Shown one piece after another: positions 11,784 to 23,393 of a stretch of DNA of 64,000 nucleotides. Source of the stretch: Lenzites betulinus (Eukaryota; Basidiomycota; Agaricomycetes; Polyporales; Polyporaceae); contig JABYQU010000045.1 of NCBI GenBank assembly GCA_022264855.1, forward strand, positions 186,001 through 250,000. Direction: 5' to 3'. Position numbers and translations under genes: made by a program. Positions within the stretch are counted from its first letter, which is position 1. Each line of letters begins with the position of its first letter. The notes under the pieces are model-generated. The model did no database searches and was not told the DNA's origin. It was given only the letters and a program-made list of their open reading frames with translations.

Positions 11784-12174
11784 GGTGACTCTGCCGACGC
11801 TGATGAGGGATTTTGTGGACGAGCAGCAGGACGCCGTACACTCACAAGTTTTTAGGCGGCGAGGGAGTCTTGAGGTCTTGTCGTCGTCGAGTGTGCCGTT
11901 GGGCGCAGTGAGGGTGCTCGAAATTGCTGAGGTGCTGGGCCACGTGCTCCAAAAATGGGTGGCTGATGAGACTATACAGTAGCAAACCTTAGTGCGCCAC
12001 CAGCCACAGGCGTTGGCCGTGTTTGTGCATACGCCTCAAGCTATTCGACACCGAGCGCAAGACTATCTCGTCGTCGCCGCCGCCGCCGCCGAGATACCAC
12101 CAACCACGTCGCAAGGTGTGTTCCAACCACTTGTTGTTATTTTGTAGTGTTGACCGGGTTACTTCGCTGGCAGC
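11784..12174. promoter_or_regulatory. Bidirectional promoter region of RPS13 and RPS6
   Basis: Only 391 bases separate two divergent ribosomal protein start codons. The stretch contains a GCC/CGC trinucleotide run near 12069-12090. No TATA box stands out. Shared control of the pair is inferred from layout. Confidence 0.5.
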
Positions 12175-13132
12175 ATGAAGCTCAACATCGCCAGTGAGTT
12201 ACGGATGTCTGGGCAGGATTGGACCGCAGATTCTGACAGTGCCCGCCGCGATAGACCCCGCAACAGGGGCCCAAAAGCTCATCGACTACGATGAAGAGAG
12301 GAAATAGTGCGCGCCCTTTCGCCCGTCCATGCATATCCAAACTCATCAAATAACGCCCATTTATTAAGCCGTATCTTCTACGAGAAGCGGATCGCGCAGG
12401 AGGTTCCTGGCGACGCTCTCGGCGACGAGTGGAAGGGCTACGTCTTCCGCATCACTGGTGGCAACGACAAGCAGGGTTTCCCCATGAAGCAGGGCGTTCT
12501 CCTCCCCCACCGTGTCCGCCTCCTCCTCTCCGACGGGCACTCTTGCTACCGTCCCCGCCGCACCGGCGAGCGCAAGCGCAAGTCGGTCCGTGGCTGCATC
12601 GTCGGCCCTGATATCGCCGTCCTCTCCCTTGTCGTCGTCAAGCAGGGCGAAAACGAGATCCCCGGTCTCACCGACAACGTTCTCCCCAAGCGCCTTGGCC
12701 CCAAGCGTGCGACCAAGATCCGCAAGTTCTTCAACTTGTCCAAGGAGGATGACGTCCGCAAGTACGTTGTGCGGAGAGAAGTCACGAGCCAGAAGAAGGA
12801 GAACGCGAAGCCCTACACCAAGGCGTACGTCACTTCACTTACATCGTTATGCAATTTCACTGAGATAGGGCCATTAGTCCCAAAATCCAGCGTCTGGTTA
12901 CACCCCTCCGTCTCCAGCGCCGCCGTCACTTGCGTTCGCTTAAGCGCCGCCGGATCGAGCACCAGAAGGAGCAGAAGACCGAGTACGATTCCCTCATCTC
13001 CAAGCGTGTTGCCGAGAAGAAGGAGAAGGCTGCGGCGGTCAAGGCGTCGCACAAGAAGTATGTGAAAATCTCTCGCGTATGTTGTATGTCAGCTAAACAT
13101 TGTGCATCTACAGGACGACCACCACGGCTTAA
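12175..13132 (+). CDS. RPS6: 40S ribosomal protein S6 (eS6)
   Basis: Five exons: 12175-12193, 12255-12306, 12369-12824, 12878-13057, 13114-13132, giving 241 residues. The first exon encodes only MKLNIA plus one base. Diagnostic segments: [75 protein letters not shown] and [15 protein letters not shown]. eS6 sits at the foot of the small subunit and is the classic target of TOR-linked S6 kinase. The C-terminal end here is KASHKKTTTA, without the RRxSS cluster of animals and yeast, so the usual phosphorylation motif is absent or altered. The last exon supplies just six residues. Confidence 0.96.
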
Positions 13133-14496
13133 AAGCCTCCCGATATTCATTCGTCCTATGGTCGCTTGTTGTATGGTCCTACCTATAGTCATGTCCCTTG
13201 CTCTCCTTCATCTCCCTGCAATCTCATGCGACTTATGACGAACTCGCTGTATCCGGCCTGCGGGACACTCCGGGTGTTGTATATCAGCTCATTGCTTTGT
13301 TGGACGGCATGACGGCGCGGCGACGGACGGAGTACGTTTCTCGATGCGACGTGCGCTTGGGACCTGTTCTGTACCCACTATTGTCATCCTGACGTACTCG
13401 ATGACAATTCCTGCGCGTAGAGCCATTCGCTGCCGAAGTCGACACCGACAACGTGAAGAACGTAGTTTGATAGTTAAGACACTCACTGGTACGCGGTCAA
13501 TCCTATGTGCCCAGAAAACCAGGTGTCTGTATAGTGCTCGTAAGAACAAGCAAACCTGCGTTTGATCAACTATCGTGCTATATCATTATGCTTCTTGTCC
13601 ATTGCGTCTGTTTTAGAGAAGGCTTGAAGTCAAAAGTAGTCGTGCTGGCGACACACCACACGCGCTATGCGTCATGTAGTTCGGGCACCGGTCTAATTCA
13701 CAAGGTGAGAAGTCCGTTTCACTAGGTCTCTTCGGAGTTGGTTGAGGGTGGTGATTTCTTTGAAAATCATCTCAGTCAAAGGAACGACATATCGCAGAAC
13801 AAGCCCGCGTCCTCCGTTTCCAGGACCACTTTATGGACGCCAGGGTGGATCCAAGTATCGAGCCACCACCCTGAAGCTTACGCAGTGATGCTCCAGCCAA
13901 GCTATACATGTGTACATGTACGCTGCTAATATTACTTACCCGACCAGAGAGCTGTGCCCTCGCATATCCGATGTCACTTAGCGAGCGCAGTTAAACATCC
14001 AACAGAGACCATGCATTCCAATTTCCACAAGTAGTGCGACGACGCAGCCGCCCAGGTATAACCAACATAACTGAACTATAAAACGAGGCGCGCGCATCGA
14101 TGCGCGCGCGCGTGGGGAGGTAACATGCAAACAGCGGCCGGAGGACGACGGGGTGGTACTGCAGCGGAGCGTTTAGCCAGTAAAGGTCGGCGGCGGCGTC
14201 GTCGCGCGCTCGCGGCCGCGCGCCCCCTGGGGGCGGAGGAAGGGCGCACCCGCTCGGGGCACGCGGGAGTAGGGCACGGGGCGATCCGGGGAGGATATAA
14301 ATCAAGAACGAGCAGCAAGGAACCCGAGAGCAGGGGACGATAATAACTTAACAGTGGGGCGATAGTGATGGGTGCGCGGCGGGAGGCTCGCTCCCCGCGC
14401 GGGAATCGGTTAAGGGGGCGAGCCGCTGTCCAGGCGATCCGCCCTAAAAGGGACGGAAAGGAAGGGGAGGGAGGAGGGAGGAGGAAATGCTCAGGC
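13133..14496. other. Gene-free stretch between RPS6 and the DUF1996-WSC gene
   Basis: No supportable gene. It contains an alternating-CG palindrome centred on ATCGAT at 14089-14112, a TATAAAA at 14077-14083 just before it, and short poly-purine runs near 14455-14485 close to the 3' end of the converging gene. Confidence 0.45.
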
Positions 14497-16839
14497 TTAG
14501 ACCGTGATGTCGCCGTGAACGTGGCCGCGGCCGAACACGCGCGCCCTGTTGTGCCTGCGCGCGGTCGTCGTCTTCTTGAAGACGGTGAGCGCCATGGGCC
14601 CGCCGCACACGCGGCTCGCGTCGCCCGTGCACGCCATGTTGCACGCGTCGTCCGCGAGGGGCGCGCCGCCGCCGTTCACGTACGCGCTCCCGCAGTAGCA
14701 CTCGCGCGCGTACTCGAGCCCGGCCATGGTGTGGCCCAGGGCCGCGCAGTGGTCGATGCAGCCGTCGATCGTCATGCTCTCGCTCGTGAAGGCGTCGATG
14801 TTGAGCGTGCGCGCGGGGACGTCGGACGCGCACCCGACGGCGGTCCAGCCGGCGGGCAGGCCGGAGACGTTCGTCGTGTTCGAGGCGCCGCCGGAGGGCG
14901 CGGGGGCGGCGGCCTGCGAGGTCGTGGGCGCGGCCTGGGAGGTAGCGGGCGCAGCCTGGGAAGAGGCGGGCGCAGCGGGGGAGGAAACGGGTGCGACCTG
15001 CGAGGAGGCAGGGGCAGCCGGGGTGGTTGCGGGCGCCGCCGGGGTGTTGACGGCAGACGAGACCTTCGTGCTAGTGGTGGCGACGGAGGGCACAGACTCG
15101 ACGGCTATGATCGAGGAGGGCGCAGCCGTAGCCGCGTTAGCGGATGAGAACGGCTGAGTGGCGGCAGAGGGTACAGACGATGCTGTGGCCGGGGTGGCCG
15201 GGGCACCACCGAAAGTCATGAGGGTCAGCTTGGCGGCACCACCGCAGATCTCGTTGCCTGGGGAAATGCATGTCAGCGTGCACTCTGGGGAAGGGCGGGG
15301 TGGAAGGCGGGCACTCACTGTTACCAGCGCAGTGGTTCGCGCACTGGTCCCAGGTGAGGAACGTCTGCGACGCGCCGTTCTTGACCGCGTTGTCGCAGTA
15401 GCACTCGTCGCTGAACTCGGCGCCGGCGAGCGTGTAGCCCAGGCTCTGGCAGTGCGACGCGCAGATGGCCTTGGTCATGTTCGCGAACGTGGTTTGAACG
15501 GCGGGCAGCGCGCGGCCGTTGGTGCCCTCGGCGATGCAGCCGAGCTCCGTCCAGCCGCTGGGGAGAGGCTGCTCGGGGGGGATGAACGCTGGGGCCGCGA
15601 CGGTCGCGCAGGTCTCCGTGGCGGGGTAGATCGGGTTGCAGCCGGGGAGCTTGTCGATGGGGCCGTGCAAGCCGACGTCCTCGTCGAGGATGTCGGTCTC
15701 GATCACGCACGCGTCGGCGGCAGCCTGATCGAACACAGCAGCGAGCGGAGGACAGTCCATGACGTTACCGTTCGCCTGGGTGCAGGTGTCGATGGCCTCC
15801 TGGAGCAGGTCGACGTCCCAGCCGTTCTGGAAGTCGCCGTGGTGGCCGTAGCCAGTCGTGTCCCCGTTCGCCAGCACCCATGTGTCAGCACCGTGGTAGT
15901 CGAACTGGTCAACTGAGACCAACATCTCGTAGAACAGCGAGACGAGGTGGACGGGATGGCTATCGGGGCAGTCGCCGCTGTTGTAGTTCTGGATCGGGTA
16001 GGCCAAGTGCGACTTGTGGTCCGGCGAGTCGAGGTTTTGACCGTCCCAGCAAGAGGGGAAGAACACCTGTGCGCGCATACCGTCGGGGCAGTTGTGGTCG
16101 AAGAAATTGGGACGCTCAGCCCAGTCAGGATCGTTGGTGTGGTCGTTGTCGTAGTCTATGTGATCATGAGTACTTCGGCCGATACAATGGAGAGAGTGTG
16201 ATGTACCAAGGCAGACAAAGCTGACGGCTTGGTCCGCGAAACTGGACTTGTTGTAATCCCGCCTGGTGGAGTCTCCGGCAAGCATCTTCAACCCCTTCGG
16301 GAACGCCTTGATCGGCTGGTTCTTAGGGCCAGGACGCAAGAGGTAATAGATGTTGAACGTGGTGGCTAAGGACATTTTTAGTCAGTGTCTGGATTGACGA
16401 TCGCTACATATAGAGGGAATTGAACGGAAGGAAGACATACGTATCAGCGAGAGGCTACCATTCTCAGCTTGATGATAGAGTTGGGGCTGAGAGGCGTGAT
16501 CAGTGGATAGGCAGCAGGCAGGGTAGATAGCACTTACCGCCCAGTAGTTGCTCTTGTCAGGCTGCACGGGGATCGTCGTGCATTTGGAGTTGGTCAAAAC
16601 CTCCGGATCGTAGACGTTACTGAAACGACTAGAGCCAACAACGGCGTGAACGTGGGTGCCGGTCTGCGAAAGGATGAGTAAAGACGTGTTTCATGAGGCT
16701 AATGAGGAACGCTGACCGCGTTCGGGTTGACGATGGGGTCAATCCGCTCATTCGTAAGGACCCTGCTTCCACCGAAGATCCAGTGCTCCGCGTTGGCGAC
16801 CGCGGCGAGGGCGGCGAAGGCAATGAGCTTGGAGAGCAT
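14497..16839 (-). CDS. Secreted DUF1996 protein with two WSC domains
   Basis: Six exons read down from 16839: 16839-16717, 16663-16538, 16486-16441, 16365-16207, 16155-15319, 15257-14497, giving 683 residues. A signal peptide (MLSKLIAFAALAAVANA) precedes EHWIFGG. DUF1996 spans about residues 28-280, with HVHAVVGSS, CTTIPVQPDKSNYW, NIYYLLRPGPKN, FFPSCWDG, HLAYP and HGDFQNGW. A WSC domain at about 349-445 holds GCIAEGTNGRAL and DECYCDNAVKNGA. An Ala/Pro/Ser linker of about 110 residues with repeats of the kind PAAPASSQ follows, then a second WSC domain at about 566-659 (RECYCGSAYVNGG, RVCGG). WSC domains bind polysaccharide; DUF1996 has no proven activity. A cell-wall or substrate-binding secreted protein is the likely role. 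It is paralogous to the gene at 28.1 kb. Its tail reads RVFGRGHVHGD after a basic stretch. Confidence 0.9.
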
Positions 16840-19371
16840 GTTAAAGGAGGGGTGGGGTGCGCGAATGAGCGTGTGTAGGTCAGACGAAAGAGGGACCAGG
16901 GAGAAGAGGGAAGGAGAAAGGAGACTCGGACGACGGCGGTCGAGGAGCTCTGGAACGGCGGGGCCGCGAAGGGTTTTGTCGAACGAAGCCGGGCGTGGAG
17001 CTCTTTATACTGCTCGACGTTCTAAGTTCGCACTCTCGCACGCCGCGTCTGCCCCGGCAATCTGCCTCCGCCCAATCAGGCAGGCGCTGTGGGTGGTCGC
17101 GTTGCGTTTCCCTCGCGCCGTCGGCGCAGATTTCATCTCTTCCTCCGCGCTGATGGCACCGGATCGCCCATGCTGCATGCGCGATTCCGATATGCACAAC
17201 TCCAGGCCGACTCCCGCCATCCCACCTGCACGCTCCAGCGCGCCGCAGCGTCCGCCACGCCGCTCCATGCCTCCGTCATCGAGTGAGTGGGTGAGTGTGG
17301 GGGGTTTTCCGTCGTCAGCGCTTTTCGAACAAGTACAGCTCTCCCGCGCACAGCCGCCGCACATGAACTCGAGTCTCTCCGCGCCTGCAGCTCCTTGACA
17401 ACCAACTCGAGATCTTGCCCGTGACGGGCTCGCCAGGCTTTGGGCGGGGGCGGGTGAGTGCGCCCAAGCGTCTGATAAGTCAGGCACGCATACGGCAAGC
17501 CTGAGGGTCATCAACATCCTCGAGAATTGCCCGCCCCGGGGCCAGGCACCGGCGTTCGCGATGTGATGGTTGCCTTCGCCGCTGTTCTCCATTCCATCGG
17601 GATCGCAGCTCGACGTTTAACTTGCGGGACTCGCTGCTCTTGACATCGCTCGATACCCCAGCAGACCACCCAACTACAGGAACCCCAGGCTCTGCACCAT
17701 CGCGCTGGGCGCGGTATCAGTGCGCGCAGGACATCATCATCCTGATGAAGCTTAAGAGCGCCGCCGTCACCCATGGTTCCGGCTAAGCTAATAGCTACGT
17801 GTTAGCCTCTGGCAATTATGGCTATGACGACATTTGTAATCGGTACCTCCGACTCCGACTCGAGCAGGTCCCGTTTAAAGGGCTTTGTACGAAATCAAGC
17901 AATATTGATTCCGTCGTGATGAACTGTTGGACACGCTCTGCGTTCGCGGTACCGGTATGGCTCCAGTGGGTGCCGCGTTTCCTTTAGTAGTGCTTACTAT
18001 TGGCGATGTGGGTGATTAGCTCGACTGCGATATGGGTACATCTGGTGCGTACGCATGGCATTTTCGGCTGTCAGCTCAACGAGCCCCGCTTGAGACTATA
18101 ATACGGACCGTGTAGCTAATGGGGGAAATGAGTAATAGCCCCAATCCGCTGCAATGGTGCATAAGCCGTGCGGAAGATGCCGCCAAATACTTACAGCTTC
18201 AAAGGTATACCCAGTCAACACCACCGCTGGTATCCTCGATAGTGCCTTCATGGTGTGTTCCGACTCCATAGAATACAAAGACATCGGGCGAGACCGCTAA
18301 GACCGCCCGTAACACCGCCGCGCGAGGTCTCCTCGCAACGTCCAGAAACCTCTATTACTCGACCCTCGGGTCTGGTCATGTTGGCCGCTGGGCCCCAGGG
18401 TTGCACGAGCATTGACGCGGCTCGGGCAGATGGCGGGTCGCAGTCGGGCGCTGGTCGTGCCTGAAAGTTCTATGTTGCGGATATTTCTGGAGCATAAGCG
18501 TCCGGACGGCGACCGTGCTCTTCACCGCGTCACCGACGCAACCCAGGCTGCCGGTTTGGCATGCTTCTGGATTGCTCCGGGGGTTGTCGGCTGGCGATAA
18601 ACGTGCTGGAGAGGGTGAGTACAGCTCCCGTGCGAGGCAGCAGCAGGGCCCTCGGACAGCTTAACATTTGGAATTTGGAATTTGGGCCTGCGTCATGGCC
18701 CATGGGGGTGTGCACACTGCCAGCGCAAGAGGTGACCGCATGCGCACATTTATGCTGTGACTTTGTATGGCATTAGATGCAGTACGGGGTAAGGACATGG
18801 AAGAGCACTTACTAATACCACTGGCGGGGATGAAATCTTCTGCATCTGCCCTCCGCAGCACTTGCATTCAATCGCCCTGGGACTGTGCGGTCATCGACAG
18901 CTCACCGTAGATACGTAAAGCCAATTCTCCTCAGAAGTTGGTCGTTGTGCCCCTGGCTCATGACCGAGCCTGACAGCAAGGATTGAATCCGTCACACCAT
19001 CCGACGCCGAGCCGGCGCGGAACTTGTATCAGCGAACATTGTCATATCGCTGCTACTCACGACGGCAAGCTCTCCGCGAGCAGCCTCATCTCCGTATGCC
19101 AGGTCGTGATAATCCATCTTCAAGTTGCCAAGACGCGCAAGAACATCTCCATGTTTTTTCTGCGATTGCGCGCGCGCACGATTCTCCAAGAACTGGGTTT
19201 GATTCTTCGCCGTCCGCATCTACAGATGGCAGCAGCGCGTGCCTTGCGGCATCGAGCACTATCGCGCGCGCAGGACGTGCCGCAGCGCCGGCGACACACC
19301 TTCCCCCGACTTCCCATGCTTCCCATCTCCGACCTACCGCCCCTCCACCGCACGTTGTTCCCTTTCAACGC
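16840..19371. other. 2.5-kb gene-free stretch
   Basis: I see no supportable gene. The first 170 bases include the promoter of the DUF1996-WSC gene, with a TATA box on the minus strand at 17003-17009. The remaining open frames lack protein-like composition and conserved motifs. Confidence 0.45.
17003..17009 (-). promoter_or_regulatory. TATA box of DUF1996-WSC gene 1
   Basis: TATAAAG on the minus strand, 164 bases upstream of the start codon at 16839. Confidence 0.45.
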
Positions 19372-20635
19372 TTATGCTTTGCCCGCAGCCAGGGCGTCCT
19401 GGACGGACGTCTTGCCCTCGACGATTGCGCTGACAGAGCGCAGGGCGTGCCCGAAGTCCTCGAAGAGGATGTGTGGGATGCTCTCGCGGCGGCAGTACGC
19501 CGCGAGGTCGTTGTCCCCGCCCTCCTTTGTCTTCACGTACAGCACGTCTGCGTGTCGTGCGGCAGACATGTCTGACGTGTGGCGGGGGCTAGAGGTCAGC
19601 GCTACGTGCTCGACGGGGTAGGGTCAGCGTAGCTCACCCGAGACGCCGTCGCCGAAGAAGAACACGGTCGGCGGGTTTTCCAGCGCACGGTATGGTAGAA
19701 TAGCCTGGCTCTTGTCGTGGCCGAATCCGCTGGGTGATGAGCGGGCGTTGGGTGAGTCTGCGACGCTCTACTTGGGCGGGGGCCATACCTCGAGGGGTGC
19801 CGGTACTTGATTTCCCACTTGCCGTCGGGCTGGACGTCGACCTCGTTCGAGACAATCTCAATCGTCTGCGAATCCTCCTCGCCGATGAGGTTCGAGAGGA
19901 CGGCGCGGATGAGCGGCGCCATTCCGCTCGAGATGATCACGATCGGGATGTCGTGCTCCTTGCAGTAGCGGTAGAAATCCTTGAAGCCGCTGTCTAGGGA
20001 TATGTCTGCGTGGTACGCTCCGAATCAGCTCCCTGTTTATGCCTGCGGTGAATGATGACAACTACTCTTCTTCAGTACCTCCTTGCAGTCCTCGAACGTG
20101 TGCCCGTTCGCGGACACACTCTCCAGCATTTCGCGGAACGCATCCCTGCGCGTATGGCGTATCAGCGGAATGCGTCTGGATGTGCTATGGAGACACACAC
20201 CGGAACGTCTTCTTTTCCGCCAGGATGTCAAGGTTGCCCTGCCGCCGCTTCTCGAGGCCGAACCCAAGGTTGTCCGTTAGGTCTACAAAGTGCTGGATCA
20301 GCCTGCTAATGCTCATGTAATGTATGGAGGTGATGTATTGCATCCCGCACGCATTACTCGCGCGCGGGGACAGGACCATTCAAAATATTATACACTCACA
20401 ATCATTAGAATCGCGGGTCGTGATCGTCCCGTCCCTGTACCAAACGAAGCGCCAGAATCAGCTTGGATCCTCCACCATCATGTGGTCAAGAATGCAGCCA
20501 GAAGCACGGCGGCGGGTATTAGAAAGGTGCGGGGGGACGGACCAACCAGTCAGAGAGGACCACGAATTTCTTGTCCTTGTGGATCGGGGGATACGGCAGG
20601 GTGCTCTCCGGCGCGGCGTCTACGTTTGCTGCCAT
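19372..20635 (-). CDS. HAD-superfamily phosphatase (YNL010W-like)
   Basis: Seven exons read down from 20635: 20635-20547, 20434-20400, 20282-20201, 20145-20066, 20005-19789, 19729-19638, 19571-19372, giving 264 residues. HAD motif I is VVLSDWDGTIT, reached across the first intron; motif II is IVIISSGMAPL; the motif III/IV region is FFFGDGVSDMSAARHAD. The cap region holds GFGLEKRRQGNLDIL and SLDSGFKDFYRYCKE. This matches the fungal family of phosphoserine-phosphatase-like HAD hydrolases that includes yeast YNL010W, which act on small phosphorylated metabolites. The exact substrate is not deducible. The donor at 20065 (GTAGTT) is non-consensus but is the one that gives VLKKNISLD. No targeting signal, so probably cytosolic. 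Confidence 0.85.
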
Positions 20636-21087
20636 GTCTTCTATTAAGTTTCTAGTGGATCGTGTGGTCCCGCGTGAGGTGTTCCGAGTGGATTGTGCCG
20701 CTAGAATAACCTGTGTGCGTGGTGGTGGAGAGAGAGGGTGCTGCACTGCGGGTCGTTGTCGATGGCCGCATGCCGAACTGCAAGCGAAAGTAGCTCCACT
20801 TGATCTTATCTGCGTGCTTTGTGGGCACATCTAATCTTATCTATAGCACCGACACTGCACTGTAGTAGCCCGGGAGCGCTCGCTGAAAAGATATTTTGTA
20901 TTGGTGGCAGGGAACGGACGGCGCAAAATTACTCCGTAGCTATAGACGCGATGAAGGACATCATAACTTAGGTTACCGCACGCAAATATTGCGTCATGAT
21001 CGGATACGTTGCGGTTGAAGAGACCGGGTGCAACAGAAGCAAGGTACAGGATACATTGAGGTTTCTACTTCCAGGTAAGATCTATAT
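20636..21087. other. Intergenic between HAD phosphatase and aldo/keto reductase
   Basis: Upstream DNA of the phosphatase and 3' flank of the reductase. Nothing else recognised. Confidence 0.45.
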
Positions 21088-22321
21088 CTACTTGCGCTGC
21101 ACCTTAACCGGCCAGTTGTCGAACCCGAGATCGACACCCCAAGGAGGCGTGATCAGACTGAGGATATCATAGCATGAGCATCAGACATGTCGACAGTATA
21201 GATGATGAGATATGCGCGTACCGGTTCTGCTTCCCTGCAGCTGCGACGCCGTCGAGCTTCGCGATGTCCTCCTTCGTCAGCTTCTTCGCGGCCGCGAGCG
21301 CGCCCTCGAGATTGCTCTTGATGCGCGCAGGCGTCACAGACTTCGGGAGCGTAACGATGTCTTTCGCGACCAAGTACCCGAGGAGAACGTCCGCCGTAGA
21401 GAGCCCGTGCTGCTGCGCGAGCGCGCTCGCCGTCTCGTCCTGCAGCAGGGGGGAGTTCGTCGAGCCGAGGGGCGAGTACGCCTGCGCAACGATGCCCTTG
21501 GACTTGAGGTACGCCAGGAGCCCGAGCTGCGGGTTGTACAGGTGCAGCTCGACCTGGTCGACCGCGGGGACGACCTTCGCGTGCGGGAGGAGGTCGCGCT
21601 CGAGGAGCTTCTCGGAGAAGTTGGAGACGCCGATGGCGCGCACTTTGCCCTTGGCGAGGACGGCCTCCATCTGCGCCCAGGTGTCGCTGATCTTCCACTC
21701 GGTGAGCACGTCGCGGCTGCCATCTTCGCGGGTCGGGAGCTTGGGGTCGTTTCCGTTCGGGTTCAAGTGCACCGGCCAATGAATGAGGTAGACTGTGGCG
21801 GAGAATGAGAGGCGCGATCCGTGATTTTTAGGCAGTAGATACGTACGATCGAGGTAGTCGGTTCCGAGGTTAGCGAGCGTCTCGTCTACTGCAGCTTCGA
21901 CGCGCTGGTGATGGGTGCTCCACAGCTTGCTCGTGATCTGCAGCAATATAAGCATAATCGACATTGCGAACGACCGCATTCACATACGAAGATCTCTGAA
22001 CGCGGGATACCAGAGCGGCGGACGCCCTCTCCCACCTCTTTCTCATTGCCGTACATCCTTAAATGCCACCAGCTTAGATCGAGTTCTGACGACGGCAGAT
22101 GCGACATACTCACCATGCACAATCAATGTGGCGGTACCCTGCCTCCTTCAGTGCGCATTCTACCGCATTGATCACCTCCTCTGGCTTTGACTGCCATGTA
22201 CCTATAAGTCACGCGAGCCCTTTATCAGCATCCAAGATATACCAATATCACGACGCGGCTCACCAAGTCCAATGAGAGGGATCTCAGCGCCGGTGTTCAG
22301 CTTGATGGTAGGAGACGCCAT
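21088..22321 (-). CDS. Aldo/keto reductase (AKR)
   Basis: Six exons read down from 22321: 22321-22264, 22201-22114, 22057-21988, 21937-21847, 21792-21222, 21157-21088, giving 315 residues. The AKR catalytic tetrad is complete: Asp46 and Tyr51 in HIDCAWMYGNE, Lys76 in ITSKLW, His107 in YLIHWPVHLN. Also present are IGVSNFS, DQVELHLYNPQ, AYSPLGS and LPKSVTPARIKSNLEG, the last being the NADP(H) 2'-phosphate binding loop (KS.TP.RI). The enzyme should reduce aldehydes or keto groups of sugars or other carbonyls with NADPH in the cytosol. It ends WGVDLGFDNWPVKVQRK. A minus-strand TATA-like sequence lies near 22392-22399. Closest in style to fungal glycerol-/xylose-type reductases, but substrate cannot be read from sequence. 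Confidence 0.93.
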
Positions 22322-23393
22322 CTTGGTTAATTTCAGTCGTTCGTTGGGGGTCTAACAAGGGCGGCGTCGCGATACTCGAACGCAATCCTCGTCTATATAT
22401 GACGCAGTGTGGGGGCGGACCGAGAGACCCGGGTTTGCGCCGGGCCGTACTCAAAATCCTTCAAGTTCCACGCTGCCACATGACGTCTGGATGAAACCTG
22501 TCTTCAGCGACTGAGAGGCCAATATTGGCTTGAGTGCACTTGCTAATAAACAAGGCAGAAGGTGAGTAGACCTGACACTGGAGGTTGAAGAGTAATAATA
22601 ACGACGTGGTGTTGGCCAGTGTGTACGAAACCGCGAGCGTTGTAATGGCCAGTGGTAACACCACAAGCGCCCGCCGCGATTGGGGAGCGCCATTAATGAA
22701 GATCCCTCCAACGATGATGATACACCCCTTGGTTCTACGCTTCCCAGTCATTCTCAGTACGATCCCCACTGAGATTGGTAGAGTGTATGAGACTGGCCAT
22801 GGGAGCTGGAAGTGGAGCTACATGTACATGTGAGATGATCTGGAGGTTACAAAATGGGCGCTAAGCAAATGCTTTCATCCGATTGCTCGGCGTGAGTCGC
22901 TTGTAACTTTGTCGATTACATCCTTTCCTCAATGCCACCATATGCTCGTACTGTTCTATCCATTCAACTGGCTGGCCTGCCTCTTCGTAGAAACGGTTAG
23001 GGGGACACGCAGATGAGGTGTCGAGCTTCCAGGAATCCTCATAGTGGCTGGTTATCGTGGCCGAGATCCTCTGGAGTCCGGACACACGAGCCACCACCAC
23101 TTGCTTGACATCGATCCCGAATCCTCCACGAGGATTCAGCTCACTATATGTGCACCTTCGACCTACTTGATGGTCGACCATGCGACGGATAATCCTCAAG
23201 CTATCTCACTGTCAGCATGCTCGGCAATGTTACACGTGATGACCGCGTCTCGCTATGGTCCGCCCGACAGGACCGCCCGACCGCGTCTTACGACCTCCAT
23301 TAAGGGACGCGTCGAGCCCCTGACCTGCTACCACAACAACCTCTCGTGGCGACTTCTGTGGGTCTCAACACGCTGCAAACGACTTAGGAAGGC
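22322..23393. other. Divergent intergenic region between AKR and DHTKD1-like genes
   Basis: Holds the promoters of two divergent genes. Apart from the TATA-like ATATATAG near 22392-22399 (minus), nothing is recognised. The frames in this stretch are not protein-like. Confidence 0.45.
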
